Assembly: GCA_028289365.1 (NCBI GenBank)
Contig: JANQQM010000157.1
Coordinates: 1 to 64,000 of the forward strand
Reading direction: 5' to 3'
Length of the DNA: 64,000 nucleotides
Source of the DNA: Salaquimonas sp.
GTDB taxonomy: Bacteria; Pseudomonadota; Alphaproteobacteria; Rhizobiales; Rhizobiaceae
Shown: piece by piece, positions 9,401 through 17,313 of the stretch
Numbering within the stretch: the first letter of the stretch is position 1
Layout: each line of letters starts with the position of its first letter
The notes under the pieces: model-generated
Databases searched by the model: none
Told to the model about the DNA's origin: nothing
What the model saw: the letters and a program-made list of their open reading frames with translations, nothing else
Program-made: the position numbers and the translations under genes

Positions 9401-9873
9401 TGTTCGTCAAGGGTCCCAACGTGATGATGGGTTATCTGCTGGCAGAAGATCCGGGCGTGTTGAAGCCGTTGCCTGACGGTTGGCATGATACCGGAGATAT
9501 TGTCACCATTGATCAGGACGGTTTCATCAAGATCCGGGGCAGGGCGAAACGCTTTGCCAAGGTCGCAGGTGAGATGGTTTCTCTTGCGGCGGTCGAGCAA
9601 TTGGCCGGTGAATTGTGGCCAGGTGCCCTGTCAGCCGTTGCAAGCGTTCCGGATGCCCGCAAGGGAGAAAGGCTGGTCCTCCTGACGGATGCGGAGAATG
9701 CAAACCGGAAGGACTTTCTTGATTACGCCAAATCGAAGGGAGCCATGGATCTTATGGTGCCTGCAGAGATTTGCGTTGGCCAGGTACCTGTGCTTGGCTC
9801 CGGCAAGATTGACTTTGTCAGCGTCAAGAAAATTGTCGAGGACAGGGAAGTCAGCGTGAAGAAAGCTGCTTAG
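6472..9873 (+). CDS. aas: LplT-PlsC-acyl-ACP synthetase fusion (lysophospholipid flippase / acyltransferase / ligase)
   Basis: A 1133-residue three-part protein. Residues about 1-425 are an MFS/LplT-type transporter (about 12 helices; TQFLSAFNDNFLKNTLVLL at the start). Residues about 435-630 are a PlsC-type acyltransferase with NHVSFLDG (about 456) and FPEGRITVTGG (about 524). Residues about 640-1133 are an AMP-binding acyl-ACP synthetase with LFTSGSEGTPKGVVLSH (about 792) and GYGVTETAPV (about 931). In E. coli the separate proteins LplT and Aas flip lysophospholipid inward and re-acylate it with ACP-activated fatty acid; here all steps lie in one chain. Such fusions are known in Proteobacteria. 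Co-transcription with pspA suggests membrane repair. Confidence 0.92.
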   Translation: MQTNMITSKRFAPLFWTQFLSAFNDNFLKNTLVLLILFQLATTEAASLITLAGAIFMAPFLLLSALGGQLADKFDKAWLAEKLKLAEIGAAAIAVVGIGFSSIPVLMTSLFLFGVISALFGPIKYGILPDHLETKELPKANAWIEAATFIAILGGTIVGGLASVGGVNVFIFGPMMMGFAVVCWLASRYIPSTKRAAPDLVVDKNIFRSTWSLVRELRGNNKIFRASLMAAWFWLVGAVVLSLMPTMVKELLGGNEMAVTAYLAVFAIAIAVGSAIAAWMSAGRVVLLPVPVGALLIAAFGLDLAWTLSSLEAVPVAASLSDFFANPGTIRVGIDLAGLAIAGAFMAVPSFTAIQAWAEDNHRARIIAAANILSAGFMTVGGLVVAVLQSQGIGVAELMFGLAALNAVVAWLMLRYLPTNAFRDFVSIIFRAFLRLEVQGLENIKKAGDAPIIALNHVSFLDGPLALALTEEEPVFAVDHNISKRWWAKPFLKLCNFLPLDPSKPMAIRTLIKAVDAGDPLVIFPEGRITVTGGLMKVYDGAAMVADKTGSMVVPVRIEGLEKSYFSRLASSQVRRRLFPKVTVKIMEPVKLSVDDELRGRKRRAAAGTSLYQTMSQLVFNTTDINKTVLEKVIETAKERGNGKLAVQDPLSGSLSYGKLLTGAAVLGARFKQMFPDQENIGVLLPNANGTAAAVLGVMSAGKVPAMLNFTAGAANILSACRGAEIKTVLTSRAFVEQGKLEGIVEELSKAVTIVWLDELRETFSVKDKLGGMLRKYSPRVPRKADDPAVILFTSGSEGTPKGVVLSHRNILSNAAQAAARIDFNQGDKVFNMLPVFHSFGLTAGTILPLISGVPVYFYPSPLHYRIIPELIYGSNSTIIFGTDTFLNGYARTAHPYDFRSIRYCFAGAEPVKASTRETYMEKFGIRILEGYGVTETAPVISINTPMYNKSGTVGRIMPGMEYRLEKVPGVDEGGRLFVKGPNVMMGYLLAEDPGVLKPLPDGWHDTGDIVTIDQDGFIKIRGRAKRFAKVAGEMVSLAAVEQLAGELWPGALSAVASVPDARKGERLVLLTDAENANRKDFLDYAKSKGAMDLMVPAEICVGQVPVLGSGKIDFVSVKKIVEDREVSVKKAA

Positions 9874-9946
9874 CAAGTGTCCTAAAATCTCTTCAGCATG
9901 ATAAGGTCACGGTAGTTGCTGATGCCTGTAATGTTGGAGAGTGACA

Positions 9947-10399
9947 ATGAGCCAAAAGTCCAAGGATGGATGGGTCGGGGTCACCAACGGAAAACCTGCC
10001 GTTGGTGACTCTGCCGAACGCAGCCGGACAACACGCGTCGAGGATATTACAGCCTTTACGCAAATGACCGGCGACAGGAACCCGGTACATTTTGATGAAG
10101 CGCTTGCGAAGAAAACACCCTTCGGCAAGCTGATCGTGCAGGGTGGGGTGACAACTGGAATTCTGAACGCCTGTGTGGCTGAAGATCTCCCTGGTCCCGG
10201 TACGGTTTTCCTGAATACGAACCTCAACTTCCTGAAGGCAGTCGGGGTCGGTGAAACAATCACCGGGCGGGTGGAAATCACGGCAGTTCGCGATGACAAG
10301 CCGATCTGCCAGATGAAAGTCTCCGTCACGGATGGCGAGGGCGGCATTTGTGTTGAAGGTACTGCCACGACCTACACCATGGCTTTAGAGGGGCTGTAG
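9947..10399 (+). CDS. MaoC-like hot-dog dehydratase
   Basis: A 150-residue MaoC-like (R)-specific enoyl hydratase-type protein. The hydratase signature is clear: TGDRNPVHFDEALAKKTPFG (about residues 43-62), with the catalytic Asp and His in DRNPVHFD, followed by LIVQGGVTTGIL. Such proteins hydrate enoyl-CoA or act on other acyl thioesters. I place the start at ATG 9947, which is six bases after GGAGA; a GTG at 9941 is possible. It follows the acyltransferase gene after 73 bp and its stop directly abuts the MFS gene's GTG start, so the two are probably translated together. Confidence 0.85.
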   Translation: MSQKSKDGWVGVTNGKPAVGDSAERSRTTRVEDITAFTQMTGDRNPVHFDEALAKKTPFGKLIVQGGVTTGILNACVAEDLPGPGTVFLNTNLNFLKAVGVGETITGRVEITAVRDDKPICQMKVSVTDGEGGICVEGTATTYTMALEGL

Positions 10400-11617
10400 G
10401 TGCCTGCCATTGCAGATAATCGGTGGGCAATGCTTGCGGTGACGGCTGTCGCAGTCATCCTGACGCTGACCACCTGGTTTTCTGCGACAGCGGTCATGCC
10501 GGAACTTGTGAAAGTATATTCATTGCGTCCGGCAGAAGCTGCCTGGCTTACCAATGGCGTTCAGCTTGGTTTTGTCGTCGGTGCTCTGGTTTCCAGCCTG
10601 CTGTCGATTGGTGACGTTTTTCGTACGACCACACTGATGTCCATCGCGGCGCTTGCGGCAGGATTGGCAAATGGGTTGTTGTTATTGGATCTGGGCGCGT
10701 TCGAAGCCATAATGGTGCGGTTTCTTACCGGAATTTCGCTTGCATTGGTCTATCCCCCCGCAATGAAGTTTGTTGCCACCTGGTTTCAAACCGGCCGCGG
10801 TTTGGCGATGGGAGCGATGGTAGGCGCATTGACGCTTGGTTCCGCATTGCCTCATCTGATCCGGGCACTTGGCGCCAGCTTCGACTGGCGCCTGGTCATC
10901 TCGACAAGTTCGGTAGCCTGCCTGGTTGCATCGCTGATCTTTGTTTTCCTGTTGCGGGAGGGGCCGTATCCGTTCTCCCGGACGCGGGTCGATCCACGCC
11001 AGATCGGCAAGATTATCCGAAACCGGCCGGTCATGCTGGCTAACATCGGGTATTTTGGTCATATGTGGGAGCTCTATGCGCTATGGGGCTGGATACTGGC
11101 GTTTGGTACAGCGGCATTTGCCGCGGGTCATGTCAGTTCCGTATCAGCCGCTAGTTTTTTGGCATTTGCGGTGATAGCCCTGGGCGCGCCCAGCTCGGTT
11201 GTTGCGGGTTGGTTGGCCGACCGCATTGGTCGTTGTTATACGACCGCATTGTGTATGGCGATCTCCGGCACTTGCGCACTGATAATCGGATTTGCCTTTG
11301 ATGGACCAATCTGGTTGCTCGTACTGATCGCTTCGATTTGGGGATTGACGGTCGTAGGCGACAGCGCCCAATTTACTGCTGCTGTAACCGAGTTGTCTGA
11401 TCAGTCCCTGGTCGGTTCGGCACTGGCATTCCAGATGGGTGTCGGATTTCTGATTACCATCATCACGCTCTGGCTGGTACCGGTTCTGGCGGATGCGCTA
11501 GGCAGCTGGCGATGGAGCTTCGTCATACTGGCTCCCGGACCCGCCATCGGAGTTTGGGCAATGCTATCTCTGAGGCGGCTGCCTGACGCCGAAAAAATCG
11601 CAAACGGAAAACGATAA
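10400..11617 (+). CDS. MFS transporter
   Basis: A 405-residue major facilitator with twelve hydrophobic segments in two six-helix halves. The loop-2/3 region is degenerate and there is a charged central loop near residue 190-200. It begins with GTG directly after the MaoC stop codon, a sign of translational coupling. The AWLTNGVQLGFVVGALVSS opening resembles the CynX/NimT and general sugar/acid MFS clades, but I cannot assign a substrate. The class II aldolase gene follows 16 bp later, so MaoC-MFS-aldolase look like one transcription unit. Confidence 0.85.
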   Translation: MPAIADNRWAMLAVTAVAVILTLTTWFSATAVMPELVKVYSLRPAEAAWLTNGVQLGFVVGALVSSLLSIGDVFRTTTLMSIAALAAGLANGLLLLDLGAFEAIMVRFLTGISLALVYPPAMKFVATWFQTGRGLAMGAMVGALTLGSALPHLIRALGASFDWRLVISTSSVACLVASLIFVFLLREGPYPFSRTRVDPRQIGKIIRNRPVMLANIGYFGHMWELYALWGWILAFGTAAFAAGHVSSVSAASFLAFAVIALGAPSSVVAGWLADRIGRCYTTALCMAISGTCALIIGFAFDGPIWLLVLIASIWGLTVVGDSAQFTAAVTELSDQSLVGSALAFQMGVGFLITIITLWLVPVLADALGSWRWSFVILAPGPAIGVWAMLSLRRLPDAEKIANGKR

Positions 11618-11633
11618 ATTACAGGATGAATCC

Positions 11634-12296
11634 ATGAACTCCAGCGATGAAGAATTGAGCAAACGGCAGGCGATCATTGATCATTGTCTGAAGATGAACA
11701 GCACAGGTCTCAATCAGGGAACGTCGGGTAATATCAGTATCCGCCACAAGGATGGATTACTGATTTCACCAAGCAGCCGTCCATATGCGAGTTTGAAGCC
11801 TGAAGATATCATGTTTCTGGAAATGGATGGTACTGCACATGGACCCTGGGCACCGTCGAGCGAATGGCGGTTTCATCGGGACATCATGGCATCACGCTCG
11901 GAAACGAATGCCATCGTGCATGCGCATCCGAATTACTGCACGACGCTTGCGATCATGGGCAGGGAGATACCTGCGATCCATTACATGATTGCCATATTTG
12001 GCGGGCCGACGATCCGCTGTGGACCCTATGCGATTTACGGTTCGGAAGAGCTTTCGAAACATGCGCTGGCGGCGATGGAAGATCGCAAGGCTTGCCTGCT
12101 GGCGCATCACGGCATGATTGCTGCCGGCGCCAATATCGAACAAGCCTTCTGGCTTGCCGAGGAATTGGAAACGCTTGCGAAGCAATATCATGGTTGCCTG
12201 CAACTGGGTGACCCGCCGTTATTGAGCGACCAGCAAATTGCCGATGTGATTGAAAAATTCAAGGGCTACGGAATGACAGAAACTGAGCAGGAATGA
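11634..12296 (+). CDS. Class II aldolase/adducin family protein
   Basis: A 220-residue zinc-dependent aldolase-fold protein of the L-fuculose-phosphate aldolase / L-ribulose-phosphate epimerase family. Motifs seen are LNQGTSGNISIR (about residues 25-36), SSRPYASLKPED, the metal pair in AIVHAHPNYCTT (about 94-105) and the third metal histidine in LLAHHGMIAAG (about 158-168). SSEWRFH supplies the usual glutamate. The start ATG at 11634 has an ACAGGA ribosome site. The substrate is unknown; the linked MFS transporter could import it. A long spacer without clear genes follows. Confidence 0.87.
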   Translation: MNSSDEELSKRQAIIDHCLKMNSTGLNQGTSGNISIRHKDGLLISPSSRPYASLKPEDIMFLEMDGTAHGPWAPSSEWRFHRDIMASRSETNAIVHAHPNYCTTLAIMGREIPAIHYMIAIFGGPTIRCGPYAIYGSEELSKHALAAMEDRKACLLAHHGMIAAGANIEQAFWLAEELETLAKQYHGCLQLGDPPLLSDQQIADVIEKFKGYGMTETEQE

Positions 12297-12738
12297 TGTC
12301 CTGTTTAGTCCGGAACTGTGCAGATTTTTGCACGTTCCTGGCAACGTTCAAAAACTGCAGATTATGTTAATGCAATTTCTCGTAGAACGGAAAACTCATG
12401 GGCTGGGCGCTTCCAGAATGGAGAGCGAATGTCCCACCTATCCTTGTGAATGAGGCATTGAAGTGCTGCGTTTGCGAGGAAAAGCTGAATCATTAGAATC
12501 TCTTACATTAGATTTATGACAGGTTGATTCAATTCGTTTGCACATTGAGGTGACGGGGCATCGATGAATTTTCAAAATTCAGGTTCAGATGAACGCGATT
12601 TTCTTGAAGTTAAAGTTCTGATTCAAGTTGAACCGCACAGCCGGAATTAATGCATGGGTCGGTCACCGATTTGTGACTCCAATTTCATGCCGATGAGTTG
12701 CAAGCTGGAAGGGCAAACAACAAGGGAGAAAGACTACC
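12297..12738. other. 442-bp spacer without a supported gene
   Basis: It holds only short frames: 27-32 codons starting near 12366 and 12399, and 28 codons near 12564. None has a convincing ribosome site and family match together. A weak GTGCA-TGCAC hairpin with a T-rich loop lies just after the aldolase gene (near 12317-12333). The last 20 bases carry the GGGAGAAAG ribosome site of the DUF302 gene. I see no tRNA or riboswitch fold. Confidence 0.5.
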
Positions 12739-13239
12739 ATGCAAGTACTGTTTAATGGCTTATCCCGATTGGCGGTTCTGGCAATCGCAGCCTTCTTAAT
12801 ACTTGGTAATCCAGTTCACGCCCAACTCAATACACCGGATGGCTGGGTGGTCGTCGAGTCATCTCATTCCTATGCCGATCTTGTGGAACGCGTTCCGGAA
12901 GTGGCAAAAGCAAACAAGATTGGAGTCGTGACAAAGGCCTCAGCGACACTCGGTGCAAAGGCGGTTCTGGACAAGACTATACCTGGCAATATGGTGATTG
13001 GCTTATATCATCCCCGCTTTGCAGTGCGGATGCTTGAAGCAAGTATTGCTGCCGGCATCGAAGCGCCGATCCGGGTTTACATTACCGAGAACAATGACGG
13101 TACTGCCGACCTTTCCTACAAGACGCCGTCGCATGTGTTTGCCCCCTATATGGACGAGGGTGGCGATAAGCTGCGCCAACTCGCAACCGAACTTGATCAG
13201 CTCTTCGACAAGCTGGTGACCGAGGCTGCGGCCAACTAG
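12739..13239 (+). CDS. Exported DUF302 domain protein
   Basis: A 166-residue protein with a clean signal peptide: MQVLFNGLSRLAVLAIAAFL, cleavage likely after PVHA at about residue 28. A DUF302 domain follows (about 35-160). Typical features are WVVVESSHSYADLVERV at its start and the NMVIGLYHPRFAVRMLEASI core, where the usual metal-like residues of some DUF302 proteins are not obvious. The ATG at 12739 is preceded by GGGAGAAAG. The role of DUF302 proteins is unsettled; many are periplasmic. It faces a small secreted-protein gene across a strong hairpin. Confidence 0.85.
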   Translation: MQVLFNGLSRLAVLAIAAFLILGNPVHAQLNTPDGWVVVESSHSYADLVERVPEVAKANKIGVVTKASATLGAKAVLDKTIPGNMVIGLYHPRFAVRMLEASIAAGIEAPIRVYITENNDGTADLSYKTPSHVFAPYMDEGGDKLRQLATELDQLFDKLVTEAAAN

Positions 13240-13262
13240 ATTCTCGAAAATGGTGATTTAGG

Positions 13263-13297
13263 GATTTCCCCGGCGCAATTGAAGCGCCGTGGAAATC
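13263..13297. terminator. Bidirectional terminator-like hairpin
   Basis: The arms are 13263-13276 and 13284-13297. Seven pairs (GATTTCC/GGAAATC) and six pairs (CGGCGC/GCGCCG) are separated by one C-T mismatch, with a 7-base loop. It sits between converging genes that end at 13239 and 13317. There is no strong U-tract on either side, but the stem is long and centrally placed. Confidence 0.6.
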
Positions 13298-13316
13298 TTA
13301 CGACGGGAAATATCAA

Positions 13317-13598
13317 TCAGAGGTACTGGTTGCGACAGCGGCCAAGATTGCCGTGATAGTGGTTTTCGGCAGCACGCCTTTTGGCGGAATTGGTACCGGC
13401 TTGTTCGAGGGCTGCCCTGTAGACGCGCAAGGCAAATCCGGCACATTCATGATATTGCTGCTGGGCTTGGGCCTGGCGTTGCTGGATGCGGCCGGATGTC
13501 GGATCATTGCCTGCAAATGCAATTGAGGTCGTACCTGTGATCGCAGTTGCGGTGCCAGCGAGAATGACAGCGATCTTGATCATGCGGGAAGTGTTCAT
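13317..13598 (-). CDS. Small secreted protein, unknown
   Basis: A 93-residue product from ATG 13598, which has a perfectly placed GGAGAAACCCG ribosome site; an ATG 51 bases upstream has none. Residues 1-30 form a signal peptide (MNTSRMIKIAVILAGTATAI, cleavage near AFA). The mature part is short, Gln/Ala/Arg-rich (RIQQRQAQAQQQYHECAGFA) and has two cysteines that could pair. I do not recognise a family. It is divergent from the RraA-like gene and converges on the DUF302 gene. Confidence 0.65.
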   Translation of the reverse strand: MNTSRMIKIAVILAGTATAITGTTSIAFAGNDPTSGRIQQRQAQAQQQYHECAGFALRVYRAALEQAGTNSAKRRAAENHYHGNLGRCRNQYL

Positions 13599-13789
13599 CG
13601 GGTTTCTCCTTCTGGTTGGATGAACGCGTTTTTCTTTGGTGAGGATCAAGTGGGCGGGGAGTATTTCACCGAGGTAACAGCGCAGCTTCGCAAACGTTTC
13701 ATTTGTATCGATGATGTAGAGGGGAGTTTCCAGAAATCGTCGCGAACGCTATATCCGGAACCATTGAACTGTAATGAAGGGTTGCTGAT

Positions 13790-14500
13790 ATGGCGCTTTC
13801 CAAAGAACAGATTGAAATCCTCAAGCAGGTATCCACGGCCACGCTGACAACAATCCTGCTCAAGAAGGGGTTGCGCAATGTATGGATCAGGGGCGCAATG
13901 CCGATAAAGGAAGGTCAATCCAGAATTGTCGGACCCGCCTTCACCCTGCGGTTTGTACCTTCGCGGGAAGATCTGGCAACGCCAGCCTCGTGGAGCTCAC
14001 CGATTTCGACCCGTGCTGCGATCGAGGAGATGCCGGCCGGTTGCATAGCGGTGGTAGACGCCATGGGCATCCAGGATGCGGGAATTTTTGGTGATATACT
14101 TTGCGCACGAATGCACAAGCGTTCCGTGGCGGGCCTGGTAACGGACGGGGTTATTCGCGACAAGGCCGGTGTGATCGGCTCCGGACTGCCTGTCTGGTGT
14201 CGTGGTACATCCGCGCCGCCTTCTGTGGCTGGTCTTACCTTCGTCGGATGGCAGGAGACAATTGGTTGTGGCGGCGTGGCGGTCATTCCTGACGATATTG
14301 TCGTCATAGACGATGATGGCGCGGTGGTTATCCCGAGCGCTCTATTGGATGAGGTTCTGAAAGAAGCCCCGGAACAAGAACGAATGGAGGCTTGGATCGT
14401 GAATGAAGTGGAAAACGACGAGAAACTACCCGGTCTCTATCCGATGAATGAAGAGACGCGAAAGCGATATGACGCGTTCAAAAAGAGTGGCTCGAGCTAG
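13790..14500 (+). CDS. RraA-like family protein (possible 4-hydroxy-4-methyl-2-oxoglutarate aldolase type)
   Basis: A 236-residue RraA/HMG-aldolase superfamily protein. The hallmark GLVTDGVIRDKAGV (about residues 119-132) contains the Asp and Arg that bind metal and substrate in the class II pyruvate aldolases. GIFGDILCARM upstream is also family-like. It is longer than E. coli RraA (about 160) because of an N-terminal extension (ATLTTILLKKGLRNVWIRG) and a charged C-terminal tail, as in the RraA-like dehydratase/decarboxylase-type proteins of catabolic clusters. It is a single gene here, so I call it an enzyme-type RraA homologue, not the RNase E inhibitor. Confidence 0.82.
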   Translation: MALSKEQIEILKQVSTATLTTILLKKGLRNVWIRGAMPIKEGQSRIVGPAFTLRFVPSREDLATPASWSSPISTRAAIEEMPAGCIAVVDAMGIQDAGIFGDILCARMHKRSVAGLVTDGVIRDKAGVIGSGLPVWCRGTSAPPSVAGLTFVGWQETIGCGGVAVIPDDIVVIDDDGAVVIPSALLDEVLKEAPEQERMEAWIVNEVENDEKLPGLYPMNEETRKRYDAFKKSGSS

Positions 14501-14583
14501 CAGAATTTGGTGAAGGCGTGATTCTGCGGCGTACTTTTCCGGAAGCTCGCTGTTCTGGTGGTTACCAATGTACGGAAATAGAT

Positions 14584-14628
14584 GAGTCGGTTGTCGAAAT
14601 TCGATGGATCAATTCTAACAACCGACTC
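14584..14628. terminator. 11-bp inverted repeat between converging genes
   Basis: GAGTCGGTTGT (14584-14594) and ACAACCGACTC (14618-14628) are a perfect 11-bp inverted repeat around 23 bases. It lies in the 220-bp gap between the RraA-like gene and the sulfotransferase gene. No U-run follows on the plus strand. A shorter 6-bp repeat (CAGAAT at 14501, ATTCTG at 14521) lies right after the RraA stop. Confidence 0.45.
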
Positions 14629-14720
14629 TGTTGCCCCAGCGAATCAATCATGAATGAATATGGTTAAGCATTCGTTTTAAGTGGTGTGGTTTTCTAGTGC
14701 AGGATTGTCATTTGACCGGA

Positions 14721-15368
14721 TCACGGCTGATTTTGATAATGATCGACCGTATATCCTGTGTGAACGTTGGAGCTGGCGAATGCGTTATAGATTTTGTTTT
14801 TTTGATCTTCAGTGACATTAACTGCAATTCGAAATCCAGTTTTTGCTCTCGCTTTCAACGAAATTACAAATCCCAACTGTTCACCAACGGCCGTCAACTC
14901 GGACTGCAATTTTTCATACCTTAGTATTTTGTCCACCAATAAGATGCCGTCACCGTCTGTAAACCTTGTTGTATTTACAGGAAATTTCCCGTTTTCTATG
15001 TATTCTTCCCAAGACATATTGGATATTCTGTTTATTTTATGTTCCGGACTATTCCGATACATGGAATAGTGACTGATACATTTATCGACAGGTTCTCTCT
15101 CTACACAAAATTTGAAATAATTATCAAAGATTCGAGCGCCCAACTTTTTTCTAATCGACGAAGCAGAGGCGTGATTTCTCCAATTTTGTTTAAACAAACC
15201 ATACTTGCGAAAACTATAATTTCGGGCGATATGGCCATCAATGTGCGGGACTATCATGGTGGCTACGTCATTCCTGCCAAGGATCTTTGATAGATCCACT
15301 TCGATTGAGGTGCCGGCGGTCTTGGAAGTCTTGACGAAAATAAACTTGTATTTGTGACTGATAATCAC
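14721..15368 (-). CDS. Sulfotransferase family protein, AT-rich gene
   Basis: A 215-residue protein of the sulfotransferase (Sulfotransfer_2-like) family. The N-terminal KYKFIFVKTSKTAGTSIE (about residues 6-23) is the 5'-phosphosulfate-binding loop, and FKFCVEREPVDKCISHY (about 86-102) is the 3'-phosphate site with its Arg. Such enzymes transfer sulfate from PAPS to surface glycans or other hydroxyls. The gene and flanks (about 14.7-15.4 kb) are clearly more AT-rich than the neighbours, with frequent AAT, TTT and ATA codons, which suggests recent transfer. No glycan-synthesis genes adjoin, so the acceptor is unknown. Confidence 0.8.
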   Translation of the reverse strand: MIISHKYKFIFVKTSKTAGTSIEVDLSKILGRNDVATMIVPHIDGHIARNYSFRKYGLFKQNWRNHASASSIRKKLGARIFDNYFKFCVEREPVDKCISHYSMYRNSPEHKINRISNMSWEEYIENGKFPVNTTRFTDGDGILLVDKILRYEKLQSELTAVGEQLGFVISLKARAKTGFRIAVNVTEDQKNKIYNAFASSNVHTGYTVDHYQNQP

Positions 15369-15465
15369 TTCTCGTTCCTGTTGGTGGGTGCGGGAATCGA
15401 CTGCCGGGTAAATGCCATACAGATTGGAATATGTCAGCTAGTGCTAGTCGTCCAATTGGTATTGT

Positions 15466-16506
15466 TCAGGCAGATGTCCCATAAGGCGGCCAGGTATCTG
15501 TCAGGCGGTATCCATCTGGCCACGGGTCTTCGGGGTCCAGCATGTGCTGATGTATCCCGGTTATCCAGGCGCGTCCCATGATTTCGGGAATAATAGCCGG
15601 TTTGTCACCAAGCTGTGTTGTTCCTGATATTCTGCCCTGAAACCGAGAATCCAGGATCGAATGTGCTGTCAGGGTGTCTCCCACCGTCATTTGACCAGTT
15701 GCGTGTAAAAGCGCCATGCGTGCTGATGTGGCCGTACCGGTCGGTGATCGATCTACCTTGCCAGGTTGTATGGATACCGCGGATCTGGTCGTCAAATGAT
15801 TGCCTTCGCGCTCGATTTCCCCAGCAAACAAACAAAAAGAAAAATGTGTCCACTCCGGATTTTCAGGGTGGTGAAAGGTCAATTGCTCATTTGCGGCATT
15901 CGTGATCTTGACGCCAAGCTCCGATATTTTTCGTGCTTCGTCGGCTTCCAGGGACAATCCGAAATCACTTGCATTGACGACGACAAAACTATCGCCGCCG
16001 TAAGCAGTATCCACGCGAATCTTTCCGATATCCGGAACTTCCAGTATCGCACCGGTTTCGCCGACGAAAGAAGCCAGGTTTTGTATGGTGATGCTATGTG
16101 CCTTGCCCCCCTGGCATTTTGCGCTGACCCGAACAAGGCCGCCGGGCGCTTCCAATACCAGTTCAGTTGTCGGTTCCTGCATCGGTAAAATGCCGGTTTC
16201 AAGCAGAACGGTTGCCACGCAAATGGAATTTGACCCCGACATTGGCGGCGTATGCTCCGGCTCCATAATGATAAAGCCCATTTGTGCGTCTGGGTGTTTC
16301 GGTGGAACCAGCAGGTTTGCGTGACGGAATACGCCGCCACGTGGTTCATTGAGAATGAAATTTCGAAGTGTCTGATCCTTTTCGATCCAGTTACGCTGTT
16401 CCCATAGGGTTTCACCCGGGGGAGGGGCCACGCCGCCGACGATCACATCCCCGACCTCGCCCTCGGCATGGCAGGAAACAACATGGATTGTTTTCGTGCT
16501 GCGCAT
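15466..16506 (-). CDS. Proline racemase family protein lacking both catalytic cysteines
   Basis: A 346-residue member of the proline racemase / hydroxyproline epimerase / trans-3-hydroxyproline dehydratase family. Where racemases have MCGHxT, this protein has MSGSNSIC (about residues 90-97), so the first catalytic Cys is Ser. Where they have SPCGTGTSAR it has [12 protein letters not shown] (about 255-266), so the second Cys is Thr. Loss of one or both cysteines is known in the dehydratase branch; a two-base racemase is unlikely. Lyase or another stereospecific role is inference. It is the last gene of the VOC-SDR-racemase-like unit on the minus strand. Confidence 0.85.
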   Translation of the reverse strand: MRSTKTIHVVSCHAEGEVGDVIVGGVAPPPGETLWEQRNWIEKDQTLRNFILNEPRGGVFRHANLLVPPKHPDAQMGFIIMEPEHTPPMSGSNSICVATVLLETGILPMQEPTTELVLEAPGGLVRVSAKCQGGKAHSITIQNLASFVGETGAILEVPDIGKIRVDTAYGGDSFVVVNASDFGLSLEADEARKISELGVKITNAANEQLTFHHPENPEWTHFSFCLFAGEIEREGNHLTTRSAVSIQPGKVDRSPTGTATSARMALLHATGQMTVGDTLTAHSILDSRFQGRISGTTQLGDKPAIIPEIMGRAWITGIHQHMLDPEDPWPDGYRLTDTWPPYGTSA

Positions 16507-16557
16507 GTGTCGATCCCAGATTGGTGACGTTGACTGGTCTAGATCAATGAACTTTCG

Positions 16558-17256
16558 TCAGAAGCTTTCGACCCAGGGGCGTAATTCAACTTCATGCGAC
16601 CACGCAGATCGGTCCTGTTGTACCAGGTGCAGATATTCTGCTGCGATCGCATCAGGATTCAGCATGGAATCGGGATTATCTGCCGGTTCAGTGCGCCCGG
16701 GATTGCGGATGGCGCCGTCAATATTGATCCAGGCCACATGAATTCCCTGCGGATTCAATTCCCGAGCCATGGATTGTGCGAGGCCACGTTGTGCAAATTT
16801 ACCCATCGCAAACGGCGCCGAATTCGGGAATCCCTTTACGCCCGCCGAAGCGCCAGTGAAGAGAATTGTTCCGCGGTTGCCATTTTCAATATCCTGCGAC
16901 AGCATTTTTTTCGCTGCGGCCTGTCCGACGAGAAAGGCACCGAACGCGGTAATCTGAATGGCGGTGTTCACCTCTTCCGGCACAAGTTCTGTTATCGGGC
17001 CACGCTGACGCGCCGATGGATTGTAAACCGCAATTTGCAACCTGCCATCGATCCGGGAAAACAATTCCTTCACGTCTTCCGTTTTGGACGCATCACAGGC
17101 TATGCAATTTGCATCTGTGGCTTCGGCAAGGCTCTTGATCTTCTCGGTGTTTCTGGCGGCCAATACAATTTGATAACCTCGCGAGTGGAAGAGGCGTGCC
17201 AGGGAGGCGGACAATCCGTCTCCGACGCCCACAATCAAAGCAAGTGGTTTGGTCAT
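16558..17256 (-). CDS. Short-chain dehydrogenase/reductase-fold protein with Phe for catalytic Tyr
   Basis: A 232-residue SDR. The nucleotide motif is atypical: LIVGVGDGLSASLARLF (about residues 7-23). The Ser motif is ILFTGASAGVKG (about 131-142), and the usual YxxxK appears as FAMGK within NSAPFAMGKFAQ (about 145-156), so Tyr is replaced by Phe. I know of a widespread SDR subgroup with this FAMGKF signature, so it is not a random mutation, but its chemistry is not classical. The gene lies between the VOC and proline-racemase-like genes on the same strand, with 51- and 57-bp gaps, so they probably share substrates. Confidence 0.82.
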   Translation of the reverse strand: MTKPLALIVGVGDGLSASLARLFHSRGYQIVLAARNTEKIKSLAEATDANCIACDASKTEDVKELFSRIDGRLQIAVYNPSARQRGPITELVPEEVNTAIQITAFGAFLVGQAAAKKMLSQDIENGNRGTILFTGASAGVKGFPNSAPFAMGKFAQRGLAQSMARELNPQGIHVAWINIDGAIRNPGRTEPADNPDSMLNPDAIAAEYLHLVQQDRSAWSHEVELRPWVESF

Positions 17257-17313
17257 GTTCCAACATCCCTATTTGTATAGAAGAGCTTCAAGCGCGTAGT
17301 GGTTTTCAAATTA

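Noticed and set aside
12366-12500. Short frames of 27-32 codons in the 442-bp spacer, one with a CCxxC-like end
   Set aside because: They overlap in different frames, lack a ribosome site at a good distance, and match no family I know.
13790-14500. Calling the RraA-like gene a regulator of ribonuclease E
   Set aside because: The protein is about 75 residues longer than E. coli RraA and keeps the catalytic DGxxRD pattern of aldolase/decarboxylase-type homologues, so the RNase E inhibitor name is not supported.
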